NCBI RefSeq assembly: GCF_040436345.1
Contig: NC_133221.1
Span: forward strand, 2,392,118-2,456,117
Origin: Pagrus major
Lineage: Eukaryota > Chordata > Actinopteri > Spariformes > Sparidae
Direction: 5' to 3'
Length of the DNA: 64,000 bases
Shown here: piece after piece, positions 1-9,902 of the stretch
Position numbering within the stretch: the stretch's first letter is position 1
Layout: every line of letters starts with the position of its first letter
Program-made: the position numbers and the translations under genes
The notes under the pieces: model-generated
Told to the model about the DNA's origin: nothing
Databases searched by the model: none
The model's input: the letters and a program-made list of their open reading frames with translations, nothing else

Positions 1-534
1 TCAGTTTTTTAGTCTTTAGTTACTGGTTACTTTACAAATTAAGATCTTTATTCACACAAAAAATGCGAAGGGTTTATAAAAAATATGATATTTTGTTCAA
101 TTAGTTGATTGACAGAAGATTAATTAACAACTATTTTGACATCATTTTTCATGTAAAATCATTTCAGCTTTCCAGATGTGAAGATTTGCAGTTTTTCCTT
201 TAAATAATTCTAATAATTTGAATGTATTTGTGATAAAGATGAGGTTTGGGAAGGTGTCACTTTGGGCTCTGGGACACTTTGACGACTTTTCTCACTATTT
301 TTTAAAGTCTAATTTTGACGAACCAAACAATAAGAAAAATAAACAGTCACAGGGGACATTTTACTGATTATACTTACACTGTTTTACTTGAAATACATCA
401 TCAATGCAGGACTTTTCTTTGATATCGATACGTAAAAGATCTGAATACAATTTCTCCACCAATGGAAGAAGATTATAAAGTTTGAAGGTCTTTGAAATCC
501 TGCCGTGTCTGTATGTCTTTATAGTGTTTCTCAG
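1..534. other. Intron of slc25a20-like gene with dispersed repeat
   Basis: No exon is visible before the acceptor at 533-534. The first 65 bases resemble the TACTTTTACT-rich dispersed repeat also found near 2548, 12860, 47900 and 58860. The rest is AT-rich sequence in which I recognise nothing. Confidence 0.5.
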
Positions 535-1451
535 CTCAGCACTCCCAAAATCATCCTGGCTGGTGGCGTAGCGGGGATTTTAAACTGGACAATCGCTCTT
601 CCTCCGGATGTCCTCAAATCCAACTTCCAGACAGGTGAGTGAGTCAGAGACGATGTGAGACTCCACACTGAGCCCTGGGAAAGAAAATAGTACGTTACAG
701 ACAGGACAAAGAGAACAATGATAAATCCTTTGTTATGCAGTAAATAACAGTGTTTTCAACTTAGCTTAGCTTAGCATAAACACTGGAAAAGCTTTAGAAA
801 AACATTTTTAAAATCCCCAAAGTTCCCCAGCAGATGGAACTTTAAGCTAAACTGCCCCAGAAATGATGATGTAGAAAAAAACATTTATCCACATATTTGC
901 GTTAAAGATCGAAAAATTAAGATTTTCTGCATTAAAATGTCTAAAAACGATGAGACCTTTGTGATATAACTTGTTAAGCTATGTACTTACATTTTCCCAA
1001 ATGTTTCCAACTATGTTCAAACCAGAGAAATCCACAAGTTTACTCAAAATGATGGTGCGTTTCATGTGATTGCTTGCCGCCATAACTTCCAGGAGAGAGT
1101 CAGAGAGTGAGGAAGGAAGTCGGCTGATGAGGCTGAACATGACATCAATAAAAAACATTACCTCCTCCTCCCAGATTACTTTACCGTACATTAGCCGTAA
1201 GACAACGACCAACGACAGGCACCGAGGGTGTGTGTCTGTGAGTTTGACTTCAGGTGTAGCTCTGAGTGAAGTCAGCACTCAGCAAAGACTCTGGTTCTGG
1301 TTCTGGTTCTGGTTCTCTCTCTCCTCTCCGTAATGTTACATTCATGAAGTAAAGTATATTTCCCCTCCAGCTCCAGTCAGCAGTCAACATTACAGAACAG
1401 AAACACAAATGCTCCATATACAAAAGAGAAAGATCACTCTCCGTTAACGTT

Positions 1452-1509
<58 letters not shown>

Positions 1510-1806
1510 CTGCAGATGGGAAGTACAGAGGTCTGGTCGACGTCCTGAGAACGCTGCTCAGAGAAGAAGGACCTGCAGCCCTCTATAAGGGATTCAATGC
1601 GGTCTTTCTGCGAGCCTTCCCTGCCAACGCGGTACATCTTGACTCTTACTCTCCTGTCACACTTCTGCTCTTTCACTGCCTGATAACCACATCTGCCTTT
1701 TATTCGCTCACTGAAATACCTCCTTCCTTTCTCCGTCCCTCAGGCCTGTTTCTTGGGGTTTGAGGTGGCATTGAAGGGATTGAACGCACTCGCACCCAGT
1801 TGGTAA
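535..1806 (+). CDS. slc25a20: Mitochondrial carnitine/acylcarnitine carrier, C-terminal exons (partial)
   Basis: The product exchanges carnitine and acylcarnitines across the inner mitochondrial membrane, feeding fatty acids to beta-oxidation. Three coding exons are seen: 535-634, 1510-1631 and 1744-1806. All have AG/GT borders and phases that join exactly (phase 1, then phase 0), giving the last 94 residues and a TAA stop. They cover the third solute-carrier repeat. The carrier signature PPDVLKS sits about 20 residues into the first exon, and the next exon reads [17 protein letters not shown], followed by ACFLGFEVA, close to the SLC25A20 C-terminus as I remember it. Upstream exons lie outside the window. 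The AG at 538-539 is an alternative first acceptor but breaks the phase. A (TG)n tract abuts the acceptor of the middle exon. A closely related teleost SLC25 paralogue is possible. Confidence 0.8.
635..1453. other. slc25a20-like intron
   Basis: An 875-base intron runs from the donor at 635 to the acceptor at 1508-1509. It includes a short (GGTTCT)n run near 1290-1317 and the TG tract listed separately. The short open frames on either strand (near 979-1333) show no protein family signature and I regard them as chance. Confidence 0.6.
1454..1507 (+). repeat. (TG)n microsatellite in place of a polypyrimidine tract
   Basis: About 26 TG dinucleotides run directly into the CAG acceptor of the slc25a20-like exon at 1510. 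The tract occupies the position of the usual polypyrimidine tract. Confidence 0.9.
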
Positions 1807-2172
1807 CTGAAGAGACACCAGCCTCTCGTGGACGCTCAGTTCTGAGTTACAACTGTGTTAAGTGTTTTGTGTCTTTTGAGCCACGTGTCAGGATGTCAAA
1901 ATGTGATTTTTGTATTCTTAAATGTGATTGTACATTTAATTTTACAAACGACTTGTCATCCTTTGTAATCGATATTTTTTTACGCTCACTTTTTGTGAGT
2001 GGCATAAACGCACACTTATGAATGTATGATTTTGAGATATAACTTAAATAAGAATGTATATTTTTTGGCAGGAGGGTCTGAGCCTTGAGTTTACAAACTG
2101 TTTGTGATGTTTGTAAAGTGTCAGGTAATACATTTAGTACCATTCATTTAGAATGGGTTTAAATATATATTT

Positions 2173-2327
2173 AAAGGTGCTATTTGTAAGAAAAGTTGAT
2201 TTTTGAGTCTCAATCCCAACTCGTCAGATCTGATGAGTTTTTGACAACTTGGGAAACCCAGAGCGTCATCACTTGACGAGTTGGGCCTGAGACTCAAAAA
2301 TCAACTTTTCTTACAAATAGCACCTTT
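2173..2327. mobile_element. Palindromic MITE in the slc25a20-like 3' UTR
   Basis: The two ends are near-perfect inverted copies about 40 bases long. The left end starts AAAGGTGCTATTTGTAAG and the right end finishes with its reverse complement; an inner pair (CCCAACTCGTCA / TGACGAGTTGGG) extends the arms. It has no coding capacity. It lies between the stop codon (1806) and the candidate polyadenylation signal (2440), so it may be transcribed in the 3' UTR and fold into a long hairpin. Confidence 0.85.
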
Positions 2328-2439
2328 GATCAACAACCTCTGCCCAAAGTCAGTGTTAATTTACGCTGGGCGAAGAGGCTCGTTTGGCCTGTGTGCAGGC
2401 CGGGGGGAGTTTTTTAAGCTTTGTCATTACAGTGTTTTC

Positions 2440-2445
2440 AATAAA
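2440..2445 (+). terminator. Candidate polyadenylation signal, slc25a20-like gene
   Basis: AATAAA lies 634 bases after the stop codon and is followed by a T-rich stretch. It is the first canonical hexamer I see downstream of the stop. Confidence 0.4.
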
Positions 2446-2547
2446 GTTTTTTGAATTTGCCATAAAAAGTGTAAGTATCCACTGTTTAGCCCAGGTTTGA
2501 CTGAGCCACTGAGCAACTCCATGATAGAATGTAACTGAGTACATTTA

Positions 2548-2720
2548 CTCAAGTACTGCACTTTAATACAGTTTTGAGGTACTTGTACTTTACTTTGTAC
2601 TCTGCTACTTTATACTTCCACTCCACTAAACTTTGGAGGCAAATATTGTGCTTTTTACTCCACTACATTATATTTGATAACTTTAGTTACTGGTTACTTT
2701 GCAGATTGCATCCTGTATCA
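2548..2720. repeat. TACTTTTACT-rich dispersed repeat
   Basis: This segment contains repeated GTACTTGTACTTT-like blocks and the phrase TACTCCACTACATT. The family is very common in percomorph genomes. Other copies or fragments in this window are near 1-65, 12860-12960, 29535-29635, 39520-39690, 42680-42785, 47900-48070, 48430-48570 and 58860-59060. I cannot name the family with certainty. Confidence 0.6.
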
Positions 2721-3299
2721 CAGTCAAAGAAGCACATTTTGAGAAAATTGATGTTATTGGCAATCACACGAAAAAAATTATTCTGATAATCAGAAAAATG
2801 CTGAACATAGTATACAGTATATACGTACAGGTATGGATGGTTTACTTTTGCTTCCTTTTTACTCGCCTACTTTTTGCTAATTTACCAAATTAATATTTTC
2901 TCACGATGTCTTTACTTTTATGCCTTTTGGGTTTTTGTTACAGCACTGATTGCAGCACAATAGAAATAAATCCACAGGGTCTTGAGGCGTAATATCTCAT
3001 TTTGAGGCCTGCGTCATGAAGATTGTTTTAATGCTTTCATATTTCACATAATATACTTAAATGCTTTTTTTTCCTCCTTCATTTTTTAAATACATTTGTG
3101 TTTAATCAAACCATCACAAACATTCAGCAAACGTAGTGAAATGTATTTCAGTGTAGAAACAGTGGTTGGCTCATTTTAACTGATTTCTGCCCCCTACTGG
3201 ACTCAACAAACATTGATTGACTGATTGTCCTTAGTTCAACCCGAACTCTAGATCCAGACTGGCCATCTAGCAAAGCAGGTATTTTGGGCCGAACAACCT
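2721..3299. other. Intergenic, nothing recognised
   Basis: AT-rich sequence with no exon-like open frame, no clear inverted repeats and no RNA gene. Confidence 0.5.
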
Positions 3300-3388
3300 A
3301 TTTATTTATGTATTCATTCATTCATTCATTCATTCATTTATTTATTTATTCATTCATTCATTTATTTATGTATTTATTTATTTATTTT
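3299..3388. repeat. (TTCA)n/(TTTA)n microsatellite
   Basis: Interleaved runs of ATTC and ATTT tetranucleotides. A second short tetranucleotide run, (TCAA)n then (GTCA)n, lies at 3490-3521. Confidence 0.9.
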
Positions 3389-3604
3389 GACTGATTGGCC
3401 GATGAAAACAGGTAGATCAGCCCATTATTCATGATTGACACTGGGCTGGCCCAATCACAGCCGAGGCCCCCTCCCCCTTGGGTCTCGCTGTCAATCAATC
3501 AATCAATCAGTCAGTCAGTCATGCCACGGAAAAGTGGAAGAAGAAACGCAGGGGATGCACAGACAAATGGAGGGAAAAGAAGCGAGAAGCCATTCATGCA
3601 TATT

Positions 3605-4020
3605 CTGCAAAATGCAAATATGCAAAACTGACAGACATTCACTCCGGAGACACCCAGCGGCGTCTCTTCCTCAGTGTCCCGCAGTGTCGGCAGCAGCAGG
3701 ACGGTCAGCCGCCTCCCGGAACCTCGCGCTGCGCTGGAGGCTGGTTTAGGGACCGTCAATGAATTAATAAAATTCCGGTCTGGAGTCACTGGGTCACATG
3801 ACACGGAAGCTATTGGAAAAAAAAAAAGACATTACCTTATTAAAATATTTCTGCACAATACAGAACACATTAGCAATCAGAATAAGTGTGCTACATGAAA
3901 TCAGTCTTTTTTAAATCATAATATTCACTAACATCATGAAGTCAGCGCGGAGAAACTTTGTTTTTGTGTACACAAACAAACAACAGGGTGATTTATTGAC
4001 GGTCCCTAAACCAGCCTAAA
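3605..4020. repeat. Fold-back block: inverted CpG-exon fragment plus TIR-bearing insert
   Basis: Bases about 3630-3741 are an inverted copy of the CpG-rich segment at about 4205-4316. Between the two arms, a shared terminal inverted repeat (GGTTTAGGGACCGTCAAT at 3743-3760; its reverse complement around 3995-4013) flanks satellite-like sequence. The same satellite-like sequence precedes units B and C without these TIRs. In unit A this block replaces the CpG segment seen at 20695-21035 in B, so A carries a private rearrangement. Confidence 0.65.
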
Positions 4021-4139
4021 TATAGTTGTTATTCACCGATGGGTTAATGTTTGTTTTGTAATGTTGATCATTCAGTTAAGATTTGACACATTGTACACAC
4101 ACAAATAAATGTAGACGTTTGATAGATTTGGACCAGAAC

Positions 4140-4560
4140 AGACTTTACTGCATGAACACCTGGTGACGCAACCAGGAAACGCTCCGAAGGCTGGACCGAC
4201 CCATTCAGCCTCCAGCGCAGCGCGAGGTTCCGGGAGGCGGCTGACCGTCCTGCTGCTGCCGACACTGCGGGACACTGAGGAAGAGACGCCGCTGGGTGTC
4301 TCCGGAGTGAGTGTCTGTCCGGTATCCAGGTTAAAAGTAAGTTGTGGGACAGGTGGAGCAGCCTCCGCACCTGTGGCAGCACTGGCGGCCGATGATGATG
4401 GAGGTGACCGTGAGGGGGACGAGGCGAGGCCGAGGCGAGAGAGAGATGACGGCGCTGGCGGCGACAGCGGAGGGAGAGCGGAAGCTGCGGTAAGAGGCTG
4501 TGAATGGACTGCGCCTGTCTGCCTGGAGCAAACATGATGAAGTTATGTCGGGGACATTAT
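4140..4560 (+). promoter_or_regulatory. CpG-rich promoter-like block, unit A
   Basis: This GC- and CpG-rich island stands out from the AT-rich surroundings. It is repeated at about 21160-21580 (B) and 36525-36945 (C). It contains good donor motifs (near 4306 and at 4490) and a coding-like segment listed separately. It resembles the 5' end of a housekeeping-type gene, or an upstream promoter for the lectin unit. I cannot say which from sequence alone. Open frames running the other way through it appear to be by-products of base composition. Confidence 0.45.
4392..4489 (+). CDS. Candidate first coding exon of unknown gene, unit A
   Basis: ATGATGATGG starts a 32-codon open segment reading MMMEVTVRGTRRGRGERE and onward, ending with two extra bases at a consensus donor (G|GTAAGA). 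The phase-2 end can join the exon-like segment at 6073-6135 without a stop, which would add an Arg/Leu/Ser-rich stretch. Identical segments occur at 21411-21508 and 36776-36873. I do not recognise the protein. It may be a captured or broken 5' end of a neighbouring gene, or plain non-coding CpG island. Confidence 0.25.
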
Positions 4561-5340
4561 TTAGGGAGCTTGCTGACTTGTTATCACAGCGTGTGTAGTT
4601 GTGCAGCTGCGTTATAACATCAGTGTGTGTGTATAGATCCAGGTCACAGCGGCTGCGTTAGCGAGCAGCGCTGGCTTCAGACACTTAGTGACCATTTGCT
4701 CCTCTCTTGTGTTTCCCTGCTGAGCTAAATGCGGCTCTGTGGTCTCTTTGAAACAAGATCATGACTTTGCTAGTTGATGACTTGTTCTCCAGTTGTTTAT
4801 GAGGCTGTGTGGGTGATGTCTTGTTGTTCATTGTTCAGGAGGTCAAAGGGCCACACAGCCTTTTGAGTAAGTACACAATGTGTACAACCCTGTCAGCTTT
4901 GACTCTTCATGTGCATCATGTCTCTCGCTCTCACACACAGGAGGCCCTCAGGCATTTTTTAAGGAGATGTGCTGCAGTAAAAGTACGACACTGAAGTGTG
5001 AAATGTCAAAAACAATCAGAAATACTCAAAATTGTTCTTTACACAACTGTTTTTCATTCCACCTCTGATTTTCCTATAACGACACCTGAACACACAGAAA
5101 TGTGACGTTTCAACAACCTCATGTTGAAACTCACTTTATTCTGGTGGTTTGTCCACAGAAGTAATGTGGATTTCTGCCTGTCGTTGGTCAGATTTCTATA
5201 CGTGTTAAACATGGTGTGAGAGAAGATGGTACAGCGGCCTGGTCATCTGACACCTGTTAGACCTGCTGCCTGACACGTACCTCAGTGTATGAAAATCATC
5301 TCTGATCATCCCGTCTATTCTGGTCTACAGTTCCTCTTTT
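4561..5340. other. Unit A spacer
   Basis: The spacer is collinear with 21580-22357 and 36945-37725. A possible small exon with acceptor and donor lies at about 4840-4866 (TTCAG before, GTAAGT after), but it leads to a stop when joined to 4392-4489. Nothing else is recognised. Confidence 0.4.
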
Positions 5341-5384
5341 CTGTGTGCGTGAGTGTGTGTGTGTGTGTGTGTGTGTGAGTGAGT

Positions 5385-5455
<71 letters not shown>

Positions 5456-5592
5456 TGTGTCTGTGTGTGTGAGGGTGTGCGTGTGTGAGTGTGTCTGTCT
5501 GTGTGTGTGAGTGTGTCTGTGTGTGTGAGTGTGTGTGTGTGAGTGTGTGTGTGTGAGTGTGAGTGTGTGTGTGAGTGTGTGTGTGTGTGTGT
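5341..5592. repeat. Long interrupted (TG)n microsatellite, unit A
   Basis: About 250 bases of TGTG with GAGTG and CTGTG interruptions. The homologous tracts are at 22358-22542 (B) and at 37733-37842 and 39264-39369 (C). The long His/Thr open frames on the other strand are artefacts of this repeat. Confidence 0.95.
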
Positions 5593-6072
5593 TGTGTGTG
5601 GGGCTCCTCCCTCTGCTGTCCTCTGAGCCGTTGTGAGGGGAGGAGGGCTGCTTCCTTCATCAGGAGCACTTTTCTCTTTTGTAGCAATTTATCTCAGTTG
5701 GGCTGCTTTTAGTTCAGTTTGTCACATCTCAAGGTCTCTGCTTCTTTCATCATGTGTCACTTGTACCTGTAAACATCTACACCTCTACATTTCAGGGGTT
5801 TATACTTTTCACTGTACTACACATATTTTAAAGTTTAAGTGACCATCAGATTCAGATTGATACAAAATATAATCAACAGATAAATATATTACATGCATTT
5901 GTGCATCGAATAACTCCAATAATATAATGTAACCCTCACAGGGGCACTTTTCAGAAGTATGAGTACTTTTACTTTTGATACATTAATCACATTTTAATCC
6001 TACTGTTACTCAAATAAAATTATGAACACATGACTTTTACGTGTGACAGAGTATCTCTATGTTGTTTTACAG

Positions 6073-6135
6073 CGCTGGGATGAGGCTGAGACTCAGCAAA
6101 GAATCCCATGGACCCAGTCTGGCACGAACATTAAG
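6073..6135 (+). other. Exon-like 63-base segment, unit A
   Basis: A TTTTACAG acceptor and a G|GTATGTG donor bracket exactly 63 bases that are open in more than one frame (for example RWDEAETQQRIPWTQ in frame 0). The identical segment at 23023-23085 has the same borders. It is absent from C, where the corresponding stretch is deleted. The family is unknown, so this is an exon candidate only. Confidence 0.3.
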
Positions 6136-6175
6136 GTATGTGTAATGAAATGTTCCATGAGTGTGTTGTTGTCGT

Positions 6176-6540
6176 TGTCTGTTTCCTTGTCACCAACATC
6201 TTTGTAGCCAAATGAAGTATGCAAACCATGTCATGCACACAGGGTAAGGTGTAATTATAGTAGTGTACATCAGACGTTGACAGCTACTTACAATAGTGCA
6301 AAATGATGTGTACATGCGTAACTGCTCAAAAATATTGTCCATGGTAGCTGTTGCCTGATTGATGGTACACTGTTAACGTCCCTACTGAGGAAGCTAAGCT
6401 AACACAACACAAATGACCGAGTGGACCGAATATTTCTGAGTTTGTATTATTACCTCATTAATATTGTAAATATTAATATTCTGAGTTTGAATTTCTTCTC
6501 CAAATCTACATAGTGCCCCTTTAAAATAAGAGACCTCTCA
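6176..6540. repeat. Internal duplicate of the lectin 5' flank, with truncated TTAA-MITE
   Basis: Bases 6176-6315 resemble 10895-11035, upstream of the lectin signal exon. Bases 6425-6525 are a truncated end of the TTAA-target MITE whose full copy is at 11764-12121. Together with the decayed exon at 6933 this shows that an older partial lectin copy lies upstream of the intact one in each unit. Confidence 0.6.
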
Positions 6541-6559
6541 GAGATCAGCCATAGTTGTT

Positions 6560-6747
6560 TTTAATGTGATTTTTGGCCTTGTTTCATAGGACAGGGGAGG
6601 AGAGGTGACAGGAAGCCTGATGAGAGAGGGGGGGGATGACACGCAGCAAAGGGCAGCAGGTCGGACTGGAACCCTGGGCTGCTGCAGCGAGGACAAGGCC
6701 TCTGTAAGTGGGACGCGAGCTCTACCGACTGAGCCACCAGGACACCC
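6560..6747 (-). mobile_element. tRNA-derived SINE, unit A
   Basis: Read on the minus strand, the head starts GGGTGTCCTGGT. It then shows an A-box-like TAGCTCAG/TGGCTCAG plus TCGGTAGAG, and a B-box-like GGTTCCAGTCC about 60 bases later, followed by a body and an AT-rich tail. Further copies are at 23515-23697, 37880-38065, 39369-39443 and 62040-62217, with a head fragment at 12126-12184. It does not fold as a complete tRNA, so I call it a SINE and not a tRNA gene. Confidence 0.75.
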
Positions 6748-6932
6748 ACCAGGTGGGAGGTCTTTTCAATCATTAGCTGCAAAATGCATCGTCACGCAGC
6801 TGAAAACAGGCTGTTTTTCTGCCTTTTTACAGATACGTGGTTCTCACAGGACAGCCACAGTACAAACATATGATGATCTTATAGAATGTGACATTTCAAC
6901 AATCTCATGTTGTTGTCCTGTTGTTCCTGCAG

Positions 6933-7112
6933 GGCTGAGTGCTGTCTCATCACATGTTCACCGTCAGCACCATGTTGCAGAACGTGACTGAAGCTCAGAG
7001 GTGCTGCAGAGAAAAACACACACACCTGGCAACTACAGACAACATGGAGGACGTGAAGATCCTGAACGACACGGCAGATAAAAGCTCAGTGGTGGACTCT
7101 GAATACAGCCAC
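6933..7112 (+). pseudogene. Decayed C-type lectin exon 2, unit A
   Basis: This segment is homologous to intact lectin exon 2 (12559-12734): it starts GLSAVSSHV after a CAG acceptor and later reads EAQRCCREKH and ATTDNMEDV. A deletion of roughly a dozen bases around codon 15 shifts the frame, so the phase-1 reading stops just after HHVAERD. Acceptor and donor dinucleotides survive. No signal exon or later CTLD exons follow before the Rex3 element. It is the remnant of an older partial duplication also present in units B (23883-24062) and C (from 38251). Confidence 0.8.
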
Positions 7113-7580
7113 GTGAGTTCACCTTTCTCTCTCATCTCAAAGCCATGGTAATCTGACACCTGTTAGACCTGCTGCCTGACACGTACCTCAGTGTATGAAA
7201 ATCATATCTGATCATCTCGTCTATTCTGGTCTACAGTTCCTCTTTTCTCTGTGTGTGTGAGTGAGTGTGTTCTTTGTGGGGCCCCTCCCTCTGCTGTCCT
7301 CTGAGTCTGATCTCTATAAGATGTTATTTTAAAGATAGTCTCTATCATAGGCAATCAGCCATTCATTAGAGTTTGTTCTGTTTCACAATGGTCCATTTTT
7401 ATGGCTTCACTAGATTCCTACACTCTCTGAAGGTGTTTGATAAACTCTGTTATTTATGGTAACTTTACGTTTCTCTAACCAAATGTTTCCGGCTGTTTCT
7501 GTCCCGAGCAACTTCAACATTCCTGACAGGCATTAAGAAGTTCTCTTAACCTTTTAAAGTCTGACACGTGACACGATTAC
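7113..7580. other. Unit A spacer before Rex3
   Basis: Contains a partial repeat of the 5180-5340 segment. About 300 bases of this stretch (roughly 7205-7508) are missing from unit B. No gene is recognised. Confidence 0.5.
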
Positions 7581-7613
7581 CATCCATCCATCCATCCATC
7601 CATTTTCTGCCGC

Positions 7614-9902
7614 TTATCCGGGGCCGGGTCGCGGGGGCAGCTGCCTGAGCAGGGACACCCAGACTTCCCTCTCCCCGGACACTTCCTCCAGCTCCTCTGG
7701 GAGGATCCCAAGGCGTTGCCAGGCCAGCCGGGCGACATAGTCACTCCAGCGTGTCCTGGGTCTTCCTTGGGGTCTCCTCCTCCCGGTGGGGCATGCCTGG
7801 AACACCTCCCAAGGGAGGCGTCCAGGGGGCATCCTATACAGATGCCCGAGCCACCTCAGCTGACTCCTCTCGATGTGGAGGAGCAGCGGCTCTACTCCGA
7901 GCTCCTCCCGTGTGACAGAGTTCCTCACCCTATCTCTAAGGGAGCGCCCTGCCACCCTGCGGAGGAAACTCATTTCGGCCGCTTGTATCCGGGATCTTAT
8001 TCTTTCGGTCACGACCCAAAGTTCATGACCATAGGTGAGGGTAGGAATGTAGACTGACCGGTAAATCGAGAGCTTCGCCTTTCGGCTCAGCTCTCTCTTC
8101 ACCACGACAGACCGATCCAATGACCGCATTACTGCGGCTGCCGCACCGATCCACCTGTCAATCTCACGCTCCATCCTTCCCTCACTCGTGAACAAGACCA
8201 CAAGATACTTGAACTCCTCCACTTGAGGCAGGAACTCTACCCCAACCTGGAGGGAACAAGCCACCTTTTTCCGGTCGAGAACCATGGCCTCAGACTTGGA
8301 GGTGCTGATTCTCATCCCAGCTGCTTCACACTCGGCTGCAAACCGCCCCAGAACATGCTGGAGGTCCCGGCTCGAAGGAGCCAACAAGACAACATCATCT
8401 GCGAAAAGCAGGGATGAAATCCGGTGGCTCCCGAACCAGATCCCCTCCGGCCCATGACTGCGCCTAGAAATTCTGTCCAGAAAAATAATGAACAGAACCG
8501 GTGACAAAGGGCAGCCCTGCCGGAGTCCAACATGTACTGGAAACAGGTCTGACTTACTGCCGGCAATGCGAACCAAGCTCCTGCTCTGGTCGTACAGGGA
8601 CCGTACAGCCCTTAGTAGAGGGCCCCCGACCCCGTACTCCCGAAGCACCTCCCACAGAATGCCACGAGGGACACGGTCGAATGCCTTCTCCAAGTCCACA
8701 AAACACATGTGGACTGGTTGGGCAAACTCCCATGAACCCTCCAGCACCCTGCTGAGAGTATAGAGCTGGTCCAGTGTTCCACGGCCAGGACGAAAACCGC
8801 ATTGTTCCTCCTGAATCCGAGGTTCGACTATCAGCCAAATTCTCCTCTCCAGTCCCCTGGAATAGACTTTACCAGGGAGGCTGAGGAGTGTGATCCCCCG
8901 GTAGTTGGAACACACCCTCCGGTCCCCCTTTTTGAATAGAGGGACCACCACCCCGGTCTGCCAGTCCAGAGGCACTGTCCCCGACTGCCACGCGATGTTG
9001 CAGAGACGTGTCAGCCAAGACAACCCCACAACATCCAGAGACTTGAGGTACTCAGGGCGGATCTCATCCACCCCTGGTGCTTTGCCACCGGGCAGCTTCC
9101 GGACTACCTCAGTGACTTCGGCTTGGGTGATGAATGGATCAACCTCCGAGTCCCCAGCCTCTGCTTCCTCTATGGAAGACGTGTCAGTGGGATTGAGGAG
9201 ATCCTCGAAGTACTCCTTCCACCGCCCGACGATATCCCCAGTCGAGGTCAACAGCTCCCCGCCTCCACCGTAAACAGTGTTGGCGGGGTGCTGCTTCCCC
9301 TTCCTAAGGCGCCGGATGGTTTGCCAGAATTTCCTCGAGGCCGACCAGTAGTCCTTCTCCATGGCCTCCCCGAACTTTTCCCAGACCCGAGTCTTTGCTT
9401 CCGCGACTGCCCGTGCTGCAGCACGCTTGGCCTGCCGGTACCCGTCAGCTGCCTCAGGAGTCCCCCGAGCCAGCCAGGCTCGATAGGACTCCTTCTTCAG
9501 CTTGACAGCATCCCTTACTGTCGGTGTCCACCACCGAGTTCGGGGATTGCCACCACGACAGGCACTGGAGACCTTACGGCCATATCTCTGAACAGCCGCG
9601 TCAACAATGGAGGCGGAGAACAAGGCCCATTCGGACTCAATGTCCCCAGCCTCCCCCGGGATCTGGTCAAAGCTCTCCCGGAGGTGGCAGTTGAAGACCT
9701 CCCCGACAGAGGGTTCCACCAGACGTTCCCAGCAGACCCTCACAGTACGTTTGGGTCTGCCAAGTCTGTCCAGCTTCCTCCCCTGCCAGCGAAACCAACT
9801 CACCACCAGATGGTGATCACTTGACAGCTCAGCCCCTCTCTTTACCCGAGTGTCCAAGACATACGGCCGGAGGTCAGATGACACGACCACAAAGTCGATC
9901 AT
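7614..9902 (-). CDS. Rex3 reverse transcriptase region, unit A
   Basis: A 762-codon uninterrupted frame beginning [13 protein letters not shown] motifs in order are [52 protein letters not shown] and [10 protein letters not shown]. The C-terminal region has [14 protein letters not shown] and [10 protein letters not shown], typical of this group. Long plus-strand frames in the same stretch (for example 9123-9824) are shadows. The length suggests a relatively young insertion, although the join to the endonuclease is broken. Confidence 0.85.
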   Translation of the reverse strand: MIDFVVVSSDLRPYVLDTRVKRGAELSSDHHLVVSWFRWQGRKLDRLGRPKRTVRVCWERLVEPSVGEVFNCHLRESFDQIPGEAGDIESEWALFSASIVDAAVQRYGRKVSSACRGGNPRTRWWTPTVRDAVKLKKESYRAWLARGTPEAADGYRQAKRAAARAVAEAKTRVWEKFGEAMEKDYWSASRKFWQTIRRLRKGKQHPANTVYGGGGELLTSTGDIVGRWKEYFEDLLNPTDTSSIEEAEAGDSEVDPFITQAEVTEVVRKLPGGKAPGVDEIRPEYLKSLDVVGLSWLTRLCNIAWQSGTVPLDWQTGVVVPLFKKGDRRVCSNYRGITLLSLPGKVYSRGLERRIWLIVEPRIQEEQCGFRPGRGTLDQLYTLSRVLEGSWEFAQPVHMCFVDLEKAFDRVPRGILWEVLREYGVGGPLLRAVRSLYDQSRSLVRIAGSKSDLFPVHVGLRQGCPLSPVLFIIFLDRISRRSHGPEGIWFGSHRISSLLFADDVVLLAPSSRDLQHVLGRFAAECEAAGMRISTSKSEAMVLDRKKVACSLQVGVEFLPQVEEFKYLVVLFTSEGRMEREIDRWIGAAAAVMRSLDRSVVVKRELSRKAKLSIYRSVYIPTLTYGHELWVVTERIRSRIQAAEMSFLRRVAGRSLRDRVRNSVTREELGVEPLLLHIERSQLRWLGHLYRMPPGRLPWEVFQACPTGRRRPQGRPRTRWSDYVARLAWQRLGILPEELEEVSGEREVWVSLLRQLPPRPGPG

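Noticed and set aside
4068-4537. 155-codon minus-strand and 124-codon plus-strand frames in the CpG block
   Set aside because: They overlap on both strands, reflect high GC content, and their conservation in B and C is explained by recent duplication.
4840-4867. Small exon between CpG block and microsatellite
   Set aside because: Joining it to the candidate first exon creates a stop at once; splice-like motifs alone are weak evidence.
5325-5687. His/Thr-repeat minus-strand frames over TG tracts (also 22341-22637 and 39239-39526)
   Set aside because: Direct translation of a CA/TG microsatellite.
6660-6747. Functional tRNA gene
   Set aside because: Only A- and B-box-like segments are present; no full cloverleaf, and the body continues as a SINE found at several places.
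9123-9824. 233-codon plus-strand frame (and 25784-26485)
   Set aside because: Shadow of the Rex3 reverse transcriptase on the other strand.
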